From: Akkermansia muciniphila
GTDB lineage: Bacteria; Verrucomicrobiota; Verrucomicrobiia; Verrucomicrobiales; DEV007
DNA: 55,595 nucleotides
Assembly: GCA_945883495.1 (NCBI GenBank)
Contig: CAMCXS010000037.1
Location: 1 to 55,595, forward strand
Direction: 5' to 3'
Under the pieces are notes generated by a model, which worked only from the letters and a program-made list of their open reading frames with translations, had not been told where the DNA came from and ran no database searches. Both the position numbers and the translations under genes were made by a program. Within the stretch, counting starts at the first letter, position 1, and every line of letters begins with the position of its first letter. This document shows positions 9,293 to 18,998 of the stretch, piece by piece.

Positions 9293-10392
9293 GTGATGCC
9301 TACTGGGAGGCTCCCGAACCGGATCTCCGGCTGAATCCGGGAGTGGCTCATCCTGGACCGGGATTGGAGGAGACCATCGCGGCGGAACCTCGTCTCCGTG
9401 GGCACATGCTTTTCGCGACCTCGGGTTCCAGCGGACGGCCCAAGATCGTGTGTTTGTCCAAAGCTGGCTTCTTGACGGCGGCGACTTGGGCGAACCGGCA
9501 TCTGCAATGCGGAGCGGATGATTGCTGGCTGTTGGCGTTGCCACTGTTTCACGTGGGCGGAGCTGGGCTGGTGGCCAGGGCCACCGTGGCGGGCGGGCGA
9601 CTGGAGGTTTGCTCGGGGCGTTGGGATGCTGGGCGATTTGCGGCCGCGGCGGAACAGTCCGGGGCCACGGTGACCTCGCTGGTGCCGGCTCAGCTCCACG
9701 ACTTGGTGAGCCGTGGAATCCGGGCCGCCAGAACGTTGCGGGTCGTGGTCATCGGCGGAGGACGGCTCGAACCTGGACTGCGCACCCGGGCGGTGGAATT
9801 GGGGTGGCCAGTGCGGGAGAGTTACGGGATGACCGAGACGGCGGCGCAGGTCGCGACCCAGACATCCACCGGAGATCCGGACGGCTGGCTCCTTATGATC
9901 CCGGATTGGCAGGTGCGGGTCGAAGACGCCAGCATTCGAGTTCGCGGGGGGCCGCTCTTAACCGCTTACCTGGAGTTCTGCCCGGAAGCAGGAGGTTGGA
10001 CGTGGCGCGATCCCCGGGATGAAGAAGGTTGGTTCGCCACGGGCGACCTCGGCGAATTGGATGCGCAAGGTCGCATCCGAGTGCGGGGGCGTGCCGGTCG
10101 CGTTGTCAAGATCTTGGGGGAACTCGTGGATTTGGAGCGCCTGGATCTGCTTCTCGCCGGAATCTGTCCCGAAGGAGAGAGCGTCATCGAGCCAATGGAG
10201 GACTCCCGAGCCGGATGGCGATTGGTGCTTGTCACGGAACGCTCGCATGCCGACGGGGAAGCCTTGGCGGCGAAGTTCAATGAACGGGTGGCCGGGTTTG
10301 AGCAGATCCGGGAAGTGCGGACGGTCGAACGGCTGCGACGCAGTCCGCTCGGCAAGAGGTTGCCTCAGTTTCCGCCGGACTCCAACGCCTGA
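9274..10392 (+). CDS. menE: o-succinylbenzoate-CoA ligase (MenE-like)
   Basis: Short (372 residues) member of the adenylate-forming family that activates o-succinylbenzoate with ATP and CoA. Visible motifs are the phosphate loop TSGSSGRPK (49-57), YGMTE (184-188), TGDLGELD (256-263) and, near the C-terminus, SPLGK with the expected catalytic lysine. A GGAAG Shine-Dalgarno sequence lies 7 nt before the ATG, inside the end of menC. Typical MenE proteins have 450-500 residues; this one has a shortened N-terminal half, as is common in PVC and Bacteroidota homologues. Assignment as MenE rather than another acyl-CoA synthetase rests mainly on the overlap with menC. The gene converges on the eboA-like gene with a 28-bp overlap. 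Confidence 0.83.
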   Translation: MEAASLSDAYWEAPEPDLRLNPGVAHPGPGLEETIAAEPRLRGHMLFATSGSSGRPKIVCLSKAGFLTAATWANRHLQCGADDCWLLALPLFHVGGAGLVARATVAGGRLEVCSGRWDAGRFAAAAEQSGATVTSLVPAQLHDLVSRGIRAARTLRVVVIGGGRLEPGLRTRAVELGWPVRESYGMTETAAQVATQTSTGDPDGWLLMIPDWQVRVEDASIRVRGGPLLTAYLEFCPEAGGWTWRDPRDEEGWFATGDLGELDAQGRIRVRGRAGRVVKILGELVDLERLDLLLAGICPEGESVIEPMEDSRAGWRLVLVTERSHADGEALAAKFNERVAGFEQIREVRTVERLRRSPLGKRLPQFPPDSNA

Positions 10393-11234
10393 CCGAGCGA
10401 ATCCCAGGTCAAATGGCCGCTCTCGATTCTGGGCAGAAGGTCAGCGACTTCGGGGCGCAAGGCGGCTAGCGAACCGCTGGGATCGGCGGAGACGAGAAGG
10501 GCGGCGGCTTCCCGTTGGCCCGGTCCGGGGGTGTCTAGGACGCGGGCGACATCGACGGCAAGTGTTGGGGTGGCTTGCTGCTGGCAAGAGCGCCAGAGTT
10601 CGGGAGGAACCGGACGATTCGCGGCCCAACGCTCGTGGGCGAGGTCGGTCAGGGATTGAGCTAAGGCTGGATTGGCGCGTTTCTCAATGTCCCGGATGCG
10701 GTGGATGGGGCGGCGGATAAAAATGGCTTTGAGCACCATTTGGTTCCAACCCTCCTCATCGAAGTGCATGGCTGGAAACGGATTGTGCAGCGCGATGGCG
10801 TCGAAGACATCGACGATGTTGCTGCGCAGGCCGTCACGGGCCAATGGAACTAGGGCAGCGGCTTCGGGAAGCAACGGAAGCGCGGCGAAGAGGGCCACGG
10901 ATTCGCGCATGTCGGCGGTGTCGAGCAACGCGCGGTAGGTTTGCAAGAAAACGCTCGGGTGCGTTTCGACCAAGGAGAGGAGGAGCACGGTCCGAGCCAA
11001 TTGATCGATGGTCCAACCGTGCGGGGCGAAGTCCGGGGAGGACGGGATGCGAAGGGACGCATCTTGGACCGGCACCTTGGGGAAACGGCGGGTGGCGCCG
11101 CTGAAAGCGTAGTAGAAGGGGCGGGGCTCGAACGATTCCGCTTGGTGGGCCAAGAACTGATGCAACCACTGTCCGGCTTCAGCGGGGGCGAGCTCGATCA
11201 GGCGTTGGCGCAGTTCGGCGAAAGGGGAATCCAT
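10365..11234 (-). CDS. eboA: EboA domain-containing protein
   Basis: A 289-residue soluble, helix-rich protein with the EboA family signature HNPFPAMHFDEEGWNQMVLK in the middle, followed by FIRRPIHRI. EboA belongs to the 'ebo' (EDB) gene set first described in cyanobacteria and eustigmatophyte algae, linked to export or handling of secondary metabolites; its biochemical role is not established. Here no other ebo genes (eboB-F, including the UbiA-like prenyltransferase EboC) are visible, so it is an orphan copy, although the convergent men genes belong to quinone metabolism. The ATG at 11234 is well placed; the 3' end overlaps menE by 28 bp. Confidence 0.75.
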   Translation of the reverse strand: MDSPFAELRQRLIELAPAEAGQWLHQFLAHQAESFEPRPFYYAFSGATRRFPKVPVQDASLRIPSSPDFAPHGWTIDQLARTVLLLSLVETHPSVFLQTYRALLDTADMRESVALFAALPLLPEAAALVPLARDGLRSNIVDVFDAIALHNPFPAMHFDEEGWNQMVLKAIFIRRPIHRIRDIEKRANPALAQSLTDLAHERWAANRPVPPELWRSCQQQATPTLAVDVARVLDTPGPGQREAAALLVSADPSGSLAALRPEVADLLPRIESGHLTWDSLGQALESGGN

Positions 11235-11388
11235 GCCTGCCAGAATAGAGGCGTGGAGCGCCCGTGCAAGGGGCGAACCGTGTGGCCTTCTACAACGACT
11301 TTCTTGTTTACAGGGATCGCCTTGCCTGACACACTGCGGATTGGTTTGGGATTCCCCAAGCCTTCAAACCAAAAAACAAGACGACACC

Positions 11389-11538
11389 ATGGGCGACAAA
11401 TCTCCCAAAGCGAACCAGAAGGCGAAATCGCAAAAGCAAGCCAAGGCCGTCGCTCCGGCGAAGGCCTCGGCGAAGACGGAGACCGCGGAAGCCAAACCGG
11501 CTGCTGCGGCCAAGCCCGCCGCCGGGAAGAAGAAATAA
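11389..11538 (+). CDS. small Lys/Ala-rich conserved protein (MGDKSPK family)
   Basis: 49 residues beginning MGDKSPKANQKAKSQKQ and ending in a lysine- and alanine-rich tail (AAGKKK). There is no signal peptide or membrane segment and it is strongly basic. Small proteins with the same MGDKSPK start occur as hypothetical proteins in Verrucomicrobiota, Planctomycetota and other phyla (recollection, not searched here). The function is unknown; nucleic-acid or ribosome association is only suggested by charge. An in-frame extension up to 11233 exists but does not look like protein. The gene is followed by two hairpins and a terminator-like structure before alr. Confidence 0.7.
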   Translation: MGDKSPKANQKAKSQKQAKAVAPAKASAKTETAEAKPAAAAKPAAGKKK

Positions 11539-11565
11539 GGACCGGCGCTCGGGCGGTTGTTGCGC

Positions 11566-11588
11566 AAACCCAGAGTTTCACTGGGTTT
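11566..11588 (+). promoter_or_regulatory. 8-bp perfect inverted repeat downstream of the MGDKSPK gene
   Basis: AAACCCAG (11566-11573) and CTGGGTTT (11581-11588) can pair across a 7-nt loop. No T-tract follows. It lies 27 nt beyond the stop codon at 11538 and 15 nt before the larger terminator-like structure, so it may be part of the same folded 3' UTR or leader. Confidence 0.4.
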
Positions 11589-11603
11589 GACGAGAGCCGC
11601 CTC

Positions 11604-11673
11604 CGGCGGGATGATCGAGCTCAGGCATCGCAGGCCGATGCCCGGTTCGACCCATCCCGCCGTTTTCGTTTTT
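11604..11673 (+). terminator. strong intrinsic-terminator-like structure abutting alr
   Basis: CGGCGGGATG (11604-11613) pairs perfectly with CATCCCGCCG (11653-11662), followed directly by the T-tract TTTTCGTTTTT (11663-11673). A second perfect stem, GGCATCG/CGATGCC (11624-11630 and 11636-11642), is nested in the loop. The T-tract ends 2 nt before a TTG and 8 nt before the GTG that are the only plausible alr starts. It could simply end the small upstream gene's transcript, but its position also fits an attenuator of alr. Confidence 0.7.
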
Positions 11674-11681
11674 GATTGAGT

Positions 11682-12794
11682 GTGTCCCCCACATCCCTGA
11701 TCGCATCGCTCCGAACCTGGGCGGAGATTGATCTCGCGGCCCTGCGCCATAATTTAACCGTAGTCCGGAAGTCGGCAGGACCGGATCGGAAGATCATGGC
11801 CGTCGTGAAGGCGGATGCCTATGGCCACGGCCTAGCCGCCGTGGTTCGGGCCCTTTCTGGAATGGTCCCCTGTTTTGGCGTCGCCAATCCGCGCGAGGCG
11901 TTGGTGGTGGCCAATCATGCTCCTGGCGACATTTTCCTGCTGGGTCCCGTTCTGCCTCATGAGCGGTCCGTGCTGGCCTCGCCCCGCTTTGTCGCCGCGA
12001 TTTCTACTCTTGAAGAGGCCTCGGCGCTTCAGGCGGCGGGTTTCCCAGTCCGGGCGCATCTCTGCGTGGACACGGGGATGGGCCGGATGGGCTGTCTTCC
12101 CGCGCAGGCCGCCGAGCTCCTCAAAGCGATTTCCGGGATGCCCAACATCCGCCTTGAGGGATTCTGCAGCCACTTCCCCTCCGCCGATGAGGATGCGGAG
12201 TTCACCAACCGGCAGATCTCCGAGGTACGCGAGCTGTTGGAGACCTTGCCCGACATGGGGGCGGTGCATTTGTCAAACAGTGCGGGGATTCTTGGGTTCA
12301 TTCCGGCGCAGCCTTTCGTGACCATGGTGCGGCCGGGGCTGATGCTTTATGGGCTTTGTCCCACCGGAGCGCATCAGGAGGACTTGGTGGCGGTGCTGAG
12401 CCTGCGATCCCGGGTGACGTTGGTGCGGACCTTGCCGGCAGGGCATGGCGTGAGCTACGGGGGAACTTTCGTGACCAGCCGGCCCACGAAGGTGGCTACG
12501 GTGGGAATCGGCTACGCGGATGGCTACCCGCGGCAGCTGTCGAACCGGGGGGCGCAAGTGCTTCTCCGCGGCCGACGTTGTCCCGTGCTCGGCCGGGTCA
12601 CGATGGATCAAATCATGATCGACGTTTCGGAGCTCCCAGAAAGGCCGCAACCCGGGGACGTGGTGACCTTGCTCGGCCGGGATGGAGCAGAGCGCATCCT
12701 GGCGACGGAAGTGGCGGCCTGGGCGGGGACGATTTCTTGGGAGATTCTCACGGGCCTGACGGCTCGGGTAGAGCGCGTGTGCATCGGCTCGTGA
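11682..12794 (+). CDS. alr: alanine racemase
   Basis: PLP-dependent racemase that makes D-alanine for peptidoglycan. The PLP lysine lies in VVKADAYGHG (K43 from this start) and the catalytic tyrosine in GVSYGGTF (Y259); VRPGLMLYG and GIGYADGYPR are further family motifs. About 370 residues is the normal length. No ATG is available upstream of the conserved RTWAEIDLAALRHNL, so initiation must use GTG 11682 or TTG 11676; neither has a visible Shine-Dalgarno sequence. The start abuts a terminator-like structure, which is unusual. It is followed convergently, 6 bp later, by the metallopeptidase gene on the other strand. Confidence 0.93.
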   Translation: MSPTSLIASLRTWAEIDLAALRHNLTVVRKSAGPDRKIMAVVKADAYGHGLAAVVRALSGMVPCFGVANPREALVVANHAPGDIFLLGPVLPHERSVLASPRFVAAISTLEEASALQAAGFPVRAHLCVDTGMGRMGCLPAQAAELLKAISGMPNIRLEGFCSHFPSADEDAEFTNRQISEVRELLETLPDMGAVHLSNSAGILGFIPAQPFVTMVRPGLMLYGLCPTGAHQEDLVAVLSLRSRVTLVRTLPAGHGVSYGGTFVTSRPTKVATVGIGYADGYPRQLSNRGAQVLLRGRRCPVLGRVTMDQIMIDVSELPERPQPGDVVTLLGRDGAERILATEVAAWAGTISWEILTGLTARVERVCIGS

Positions 12795-12800
12795 CGAGTC

Positions 12801-13973
12801 TTAGAGATCGAACTCCAAGCGGAAGCCGTTCTGACGCCACTTCTCCCGGACATCAGCCGCGAGTTTGGAAAAATCCCGGTCGCGCATCAGGTGTGTGGCG
12901 GCGGCTTCGCGGGGATCGGTGCCGGAACGGAGGGCTCGGAGATAGGCGGCCACTGATTCACCGGTTCCCGCACCGTCCAAATGGAGGAAATAGGTCATGA
13001 GGACATTGGCCGAGTTGTAGTTCTTGGACGCATTTTCGTTCTCCAACGATGCCGCCCACTCCTGACGGGAGATGGTCATGAGTTGCTCCACGGGGATCAT
13101 GCGGAATTCCTTGCCTCCTTGGTAACGCATGACCGCTTTCTCGACATTTCCAGTCATGTTCGTGAACCGCATCGTGCCCTTGCTGTAGGGCGCGGATTGC
13201 ATGTATTCGGCAATGCCTTCGGAGAACCAAACTGGGGCGCCGTAGATGCCCCACATCACGGCGACCTGATGGGTGATCTCGTGGGTTAAGGTGCCGCTGT
13301 CCTTGTCGGGATCGATGATGAAGCGATTGCCCACCTGTTCCACGCCAAGGCTGGTGAGTGGCACGCTGATGGCACCGGAGACGAACTCCCGGCCCCGGCT
13401 GACGGAGCTAAACATGCCGCCGCTCCCAGGCATGCCACCCGCCGCGTAATAATCTTCCCGATTGGCGAAGAGATTGGTGAGAAAATGGCCGCCAGCTTGC
13501 GGGGGCATCGGATCGAACCCGACGGGCAGGGCCTTGACTCCTTCGTAGGTGGCTTCGAAGAGCCGGGCGAACTCGCGGACAACGCTGTTGGAGAGGCGGA
13601 TGGGGCAGCGGAACTCGAAGTGCGGGCTTAAGTAGATGTAGTCTCCCCCGGCCTGCTTTTCATCGATCTTGAGATCTCCGGGGACTTCGATCTTCTCGGG
13701 CCAGGGAGCGAGTTTGATGGGGGCTTGGCCGCGCCAGGCCGTCAGGAATGCCTGGTCTTCCGCGCTGAGGCGGGTGACCGGAAGCTTGAAGAGCCCTGAC
13801 GTGGTTTTGAGCGCCACGGTCTCGGCGTCCGCATCGATCAAAATCGCATCAATTTTCTTTCCATCGCTGCTTGTCCAGATGCGGGCATTCCCAGGATATT
13901 GCGCCATGGACTGCGTCGACATGAGCAAAAATAAGGCGAGCGCCGGGATTGCAGGGCGGACACACGAAGTCAT
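12801..13973 (-). CDS. secreted SHD1-domain protein with HExxH metallopeptidase motif
   Basis: 390 residues from the ATG at 13973. Residues 1-25 form a signal peptide ending near QSMAQ. Residues ~28-80 resemble an SHD1 (SLA1 homology) domain (ARIWTSSDGKKIDA...LPVTRLSAEDQAFL), a fold frequent in secreted PVC proteins. The C-terminal half carries LTHEITHQV followed by PVWFSEGIAEYM, a HExxH...E gluzincin-type zinc site, so a periplasmic or surface peptidase is likely; the substrate is unknown. An in-frame extension to 14273 lies antisense to recQ and lacks protein character, so the internal ATG before the signal peptide was chosen. Divergent from recQ with 38 bp between start codons. Confidence 0.75.
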   Translation of the reverse strand: MTSCVRPAIPALALFLLMSTQSMAQYPGNARIWTSSDGKKIDAILIDADAETVALKTTSGLFKLPVTRLSAEDQAFLTAWRGQAPIKLAPWPEKIEVPGDLKIDEKQAGGDYIYLSPHFEFRCPIRLSNSVVREFARLFEATYEGVKALPVGFDPMPPQAGGHFLTNLFANREDYYAAGGMPGSGGMFSSVSRGREFVSGAISVPLTSLGVEQVGNRFIIDPDKDSGTLTHEITHQVAVMWGIYGAPVWFSEGIAEYMQSAPYSKGTMRFTNMTGNVEKAVMRYQGGKEFRMIPVEQLMTISRQEWAASLENENASKNYNSANVLMTYFLHLDGAGTGESVAAYLRALRSGTDPREAAATHLMRDRDFSKLAADVREKWRQNGFRLEFDL

Positions 13974-14011
13974 GGCAGGGAGCGGCGGCCCGTGTATTCG
14001 TAGCGAGTTCC

Positions 14012-15928
<1,917 letters not shown>

Positions 15929-15936
15929 GGGCCCTG

Positions 15937-16383
15937 TTAAGCGACCTGGTCCGGGCCGTGCAAGGCATCCTCGAGGGCGTGCCAAGCGAGCGTGGCGCAT
16001 TTGATCCGGGCCGGGAATTTGCGGACCCCGGCCAGGGCGGCGATTTCTCCGGCTTCCACCAAGTCGACAACGGGTTCCTCGGCCTTGGTCAACATGTCGT
16101 AGATTTCGTGGGCCTTGGCGTGTGCTTGTTCGGGGGTAAGTCCCGCCAAGAGGGTGGTCATGATGGAGGCGGAGGCCCGGGAAATGGCGCAACCTTCGCC
16201 CACAAAAGTGGCCTCGGCGATTTTGCCGTCCTCTTCGCGCACGAAGACGGTGACCTTGTCCCCGCAGATCGGGTTGTAGCCTTCGGCGCGGCCGGTGCAG
16301 GGGTTGAGTTCCCGTTCGTGACGGGGGCGTTTGCTGTGATCCAAGATGATGTCCTGGTAAAGCTGCTCAAGATGATCGTCCAT
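15937..16383 (-). CDS. sufU: SUF-type iron-sulfur assembly protein SufU/IscU-like
   Basis: 148 residues with the three conserved cysteines of the family: C40 in GYNPICGD, one in VGEGCAIS and one in IKCATLAWHAL. SufU accepts sulfur from SufS or acts as a scaffold for Fe-S assembly. An extra stretch between EGCAIS and KCATLAW is typical of SufU rather than IscU. It is encoded 12 bp after sufS in the same direction, so the two form an operon and probably a transfer pair. sufB, sufC and sufD are not in the window. Confidence 0.93.
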   Translation of the reverse strand: MDDHLEQLYQDIILDHSKRPRHERELNPCTGRAEGYNPICGDKVTVFVREEDGKIAEATFVGEGCAISRASASIMTTLLAGLTPEQAHAKAHEIYDMLTKAEEPVVDLVEAGEIAALAGVRKFPARIKCATLAWHALEDALHGPDQVA

Positions 16384-16395
16384 GCGTGGATAGGG

Positions 16396-17673
16396 TCAGC
16401 CGAAGTAACGGTGGGCTTTCCGCACCGCCTTGGCAAGCGTTTCCACCTCTTCCAGGGTGTTGTAGCAAGCGAACGAGGCACGTGCGCTGCTCTGAATTCC
16501 CAGTCGCGCCATCAGCGGCTGCGCGCAGTGATTGCCGGCGCGGATGGCCACGCCTTCGGAGTCGAGGATGGTGCCGATATCGTGGGGGTGGATGCCGTCC
16601 ATGGTGAACGAAACCACCGGCGCCTTGCCGGGAACGGTTCCCTGGATTTTCACACCCGGGATGGAGAGCAACGCCTCATGCGCGGCGGCCGCCAACGCGT
16701 GCTCGTGCTCCCGGAGTTCTGGCCAATTCAACAGGGCGTGGTAGTCAAAGGCCGAGCCGAGGCCGATCGCGCCGGAAATGTTCGGCGTGCCCGCTTCGTA
16801 TCGGTCCGGCGGGGGGCGGAAAGTGGATTCCTCGAAGCTGACGCGTTCCACCATGTCGCCGCCGCCTTGCCAAGGCGGGAGACTGCTGAGTAGTTTGCCA
16901 CGGCCGTAGAGCACGCCGATGCCATCCGGACCGAACATTTTGTGCCCACTGAAGACGTAGAAATCGCAACCGATCTCCCCGACATTCACGGGACCGTGCG
17001 GCACCGCTTGGGCGCCGTCTACGAGGGTGGTGATGCCCCGTTCCCGGGCGATCCGGCAGAGTTCGGTGGCGGGATTGACGGTGCCGAGGACGTTGGAGAC
17101 GTGGGTGAAGGCGAACAGCCGCGTTTTGTCCGTCAGCAAGCTGGGCAGTTTGTCGAGATCCAAGGCGCCCTCCGGCGTGATCGGCAGCACCCGGATCGTG
17201 GCCCCAGCCCGGCGCGCGAGGAACTGCCAGGGGACGATGTTCGCGTGGTGCTCCATTTCCGTGAGGAGAATTTCATCCCCGGCGCGAACGTGGAGGTCTC
17301 CCCAACTGCGGGAAACCAGATTGATCGCCTCGGTCGTGCCCCGGACGAACACCAATTCGTCGGGGCGAGCGGCGCCCATGGCTTGGCAAATCGTGGCCCG
17401 GGCCCGGTCGTAGGCTTGGGTGGCCTCGCCGCTGAGGAGGTGGACGCCCCGGTGGATGTTGGCGCACCCGTTCTCAAAAAAGCCGCTGATGGCGTTGATC
17501 ACGGCACGCGGCTTCTGCGAGGTCGCGCCGTTGTCGAGGTAAACCAGAGGCTTGCCGTGGACTAGGCGCTCCAGGATGGGGAAATCGCGACGGAGAGTGG
17601 CGGGATTCAAGCTGAGGAGGAGCGATGGATTGCTAGAAGAAGATACGTCCTTCGGGGCCGTTTGGCCGCGCAC
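16396..17673 (-). CDS. sufS: cysteine desulfurase SufS
   Basis: PLP-dependent class V aminotransferase-fold enzyme that releases sulfur from cysteine for Fe-S clusters. The N-terminus has VYLDNGATSQKP, the PLP lysine is in FSGHKMFGPDGIG, and the persulfide cysteine is in RAGNHCAQPLM, the SufS (group II) arrangement. The start is uncertain: GTG 17673 has a GGAG about 10 nt upstream; TTG 17610 would give a 404-residue protein matching E. coli SufS (406); a further in-frame TTG exists at 17724. It lies upstream of sufU and divergent from the PAP2 gene. Confidence 0.93.
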   Translation of the reverse strand: MRGQTAPKDVSSSSNPSLLLSLNPATLRRDFPILERLVHGKPLVYLDNGATSQKPRAVINAISGFFENGCANIHRGVHLLSGEATQAYDRARATICQAMGAARPDELVFVRGTTEAINLVSRSWGDLHVRAGDEILLTEMEHHANIVPWQFLARRAGATIRVLPITPEGALDLDKLPSLLTDKTRLFAFTHVSNVLGTVNPATELCRIARERGITTLVDGAQAVPHGPVNVGEIGCDFYVFSGHKMFGPDGIGVLYGRGKLLSSLPPWQGGGDMVERVSFEESTFRPPPDRYEAGTPNISGAIGLGSAFDYHALLNWPELREHEHALAAAAHEALLSIPGVKIQGTVPGKAPVVSFTMDGIHPHDIGTILDSEGVAIRAGNHCAQPLMARLGIQSSARASFACYNTLEEVETLAKAVRKAHRYFG

Positions 17674-17708
17674 TTGCGGGTTGCTCCGGGAACGTGTAGT
17701 TGGGCGCA

Positions 17709-18998
17709 GTGATTCCGTGGGCAACCCAGAAGCGTCAAGCGAGAATTAGCCTGCGATTGGGTTTGTCCGTGGCCGTTCTGCTGCTAGCGACCGTGCCGTT
17801 CTGGGTGGCGCCGCTCGATTTGGTGATCCAAGGCGCCGCCTGGCAAGGGGAAGAGGGGTGGAGCCTGGGGGAAAAGCAGCCTTGGAAGTGGATCTATCAT
17901 TTTGGCACATTGCCAGCCGTGGTGATGGCGGTGGCGGCGCTGGCGGCGTTTCTGCTGGGGTTGCGCGGAGGCAACTTGGCGCCCTGGAGCAAGGCGGCGG
18001 CCTACCTTGTGCTCTGCATGGCGATTGGGCCGGGCATTTTGGTGAATTTGGTGCTGAAGGACCACTGGGGGAGACCCCGGCCGAGGGATGTGCAGCCTTT
18101 CGGAGGGGATTACCCGGCGGAGACCGTGTGGATCGCGGACCCAGCTAGCCCGGGGAAAAGCTTTCCCTGCGGGCATTGCACGATGGGGTTCTATTTCTTC
18201 GCCCCTGGGATTTTGCTGTGGCGCCTCGGCCGGCGGCGATCGGCTCTGGGGATGTTTGCGTTGGCGGTTGGATTGGGGCTCTTGCTTGGGATCGCACGAG
18301 TCCTGCAAGGCGGACACTTCGCCAGCGATGTGCTTTGGGGCGCCGGAATTTGTTGGCTGGTCGCGCTCGGGCTGTTTTATGCGCTGGGCTTGGATGAGCG
18401 GGTGGAATGGAATCTTGCTCTGCCGGCTTGGTTCCGCCGGGGACCGATGCAGTTGGCTGGGGGTGGCTTGGTGCTGCTGCTTTTTGGAGCGATTCTGGTG
18501 GCCACTCCGTACCGGCGGGAAGATCGCCACGACCTTGAGGTGGCGCCGAAACTTTCTCTGGAGCTGTCGCTCGTTTTGGAGGGTTCGCGGCACCGCATCT
18601 CCATGTCCCATGAGACGGAGCGCAAGGGGCGTATTGTTTCGGAGGGGAGCGGTCATGGAGTGCCGGGAAGCGGGGTCAAAGCGACCTGGACGGAGCGGAT
18701 GGAGCCGGAGGGGCAGGCTTACTTTCAGTTCAAGCAACGCCTGAGCGGCTGGTTCAGCGAGCTCGATCAGCGCAACGAAATCGTGGTGCCGGCCGTTCCC
18801 GGTGAGGTCCGGGTGCGAATTCAGTCAGGCGTCGCCGAGATCGAATTGGGGGAAGCCGGGGTGAAGCAAGATTGGAAAATCGAGGTGAACCCGGGCGCGA
18901 CCTGCCGATGGACGGCGGGGGAGATGCGGGGGGAGGTCGCAGCTGGGAACACCCAGGAATTGGAGTTGCCTCTTACTCTGGGTCCGGCTTCCCGGTGA
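17709..18998 (+). CDS. PAP2-family phosphatase with C-terminal extension
   Basis: Membrane phosphatase of the PAP2 superfamily. The first ~230 residues contain about six transmembrane segments and the three signature motifs: KDHWGRPRP, PCGHCTMGF (Cys where most members have Ser in PSGH) and RVLQGGHFASD. Such enzymes dephosphorylate undecaprenyl-PP, phosphatidic acid or lipid A; the substrate here is open. After another hydrophobic segment (LVLLLFGAILVATPY) comes a ~170-residue soluble, probably beta-rich tail with no domain I recognise. The start is a GTG at 17709 or a TTG at 17700; neither has a clear Shine-Dalgarno sequence. The 3' end overlaps the convergent dgt gene by 26 bp. Confidence 0.8.
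   Translation: MIPWATQKRQARISLRLGLSVAVLLLATVPFWVAPLDLVIQGAAWQGEEGWSLGEKQPWKWIYHFGTLPAVVMAVAALAAFLLGLRGGNLAPWSKAAAYLVLCMAIGPGILVNLVLKDHWGRPRPRDVQPFGGDYPAETVWIADPASPGKSFPCGHCTMGFYFFAPGILLWRLGRRRSALGMFALAVGLGLLLGIARVLQGGHFASDVLWGAGICWLVALGLFYALGLDERVEWNLALPAWFRRGPMQLAGGGLVLLLFGAILVATPYRREDRHDLEVAPKLSLELSLVLEGSRHRISMSHETERKGRIVSEGSGHGVPGSGVKATWTERMEPEGQAYFQFKQRLSGWFSELDQRNEIVVPAVPGEVRVRIQSGVAEIELGEAGVKQDWKIEVNPGATCRWTAGEMRGEVAAGNTQELELPLTLGPASR

Noticed and set aside
11604-11662. tRNA-like element (GGTTCGACC next to an acceptor-like stem)
   Set aside because: The presumed T stem does not pair and no anticodon arm can be drawn; a terminator explains the stem and T-tract.
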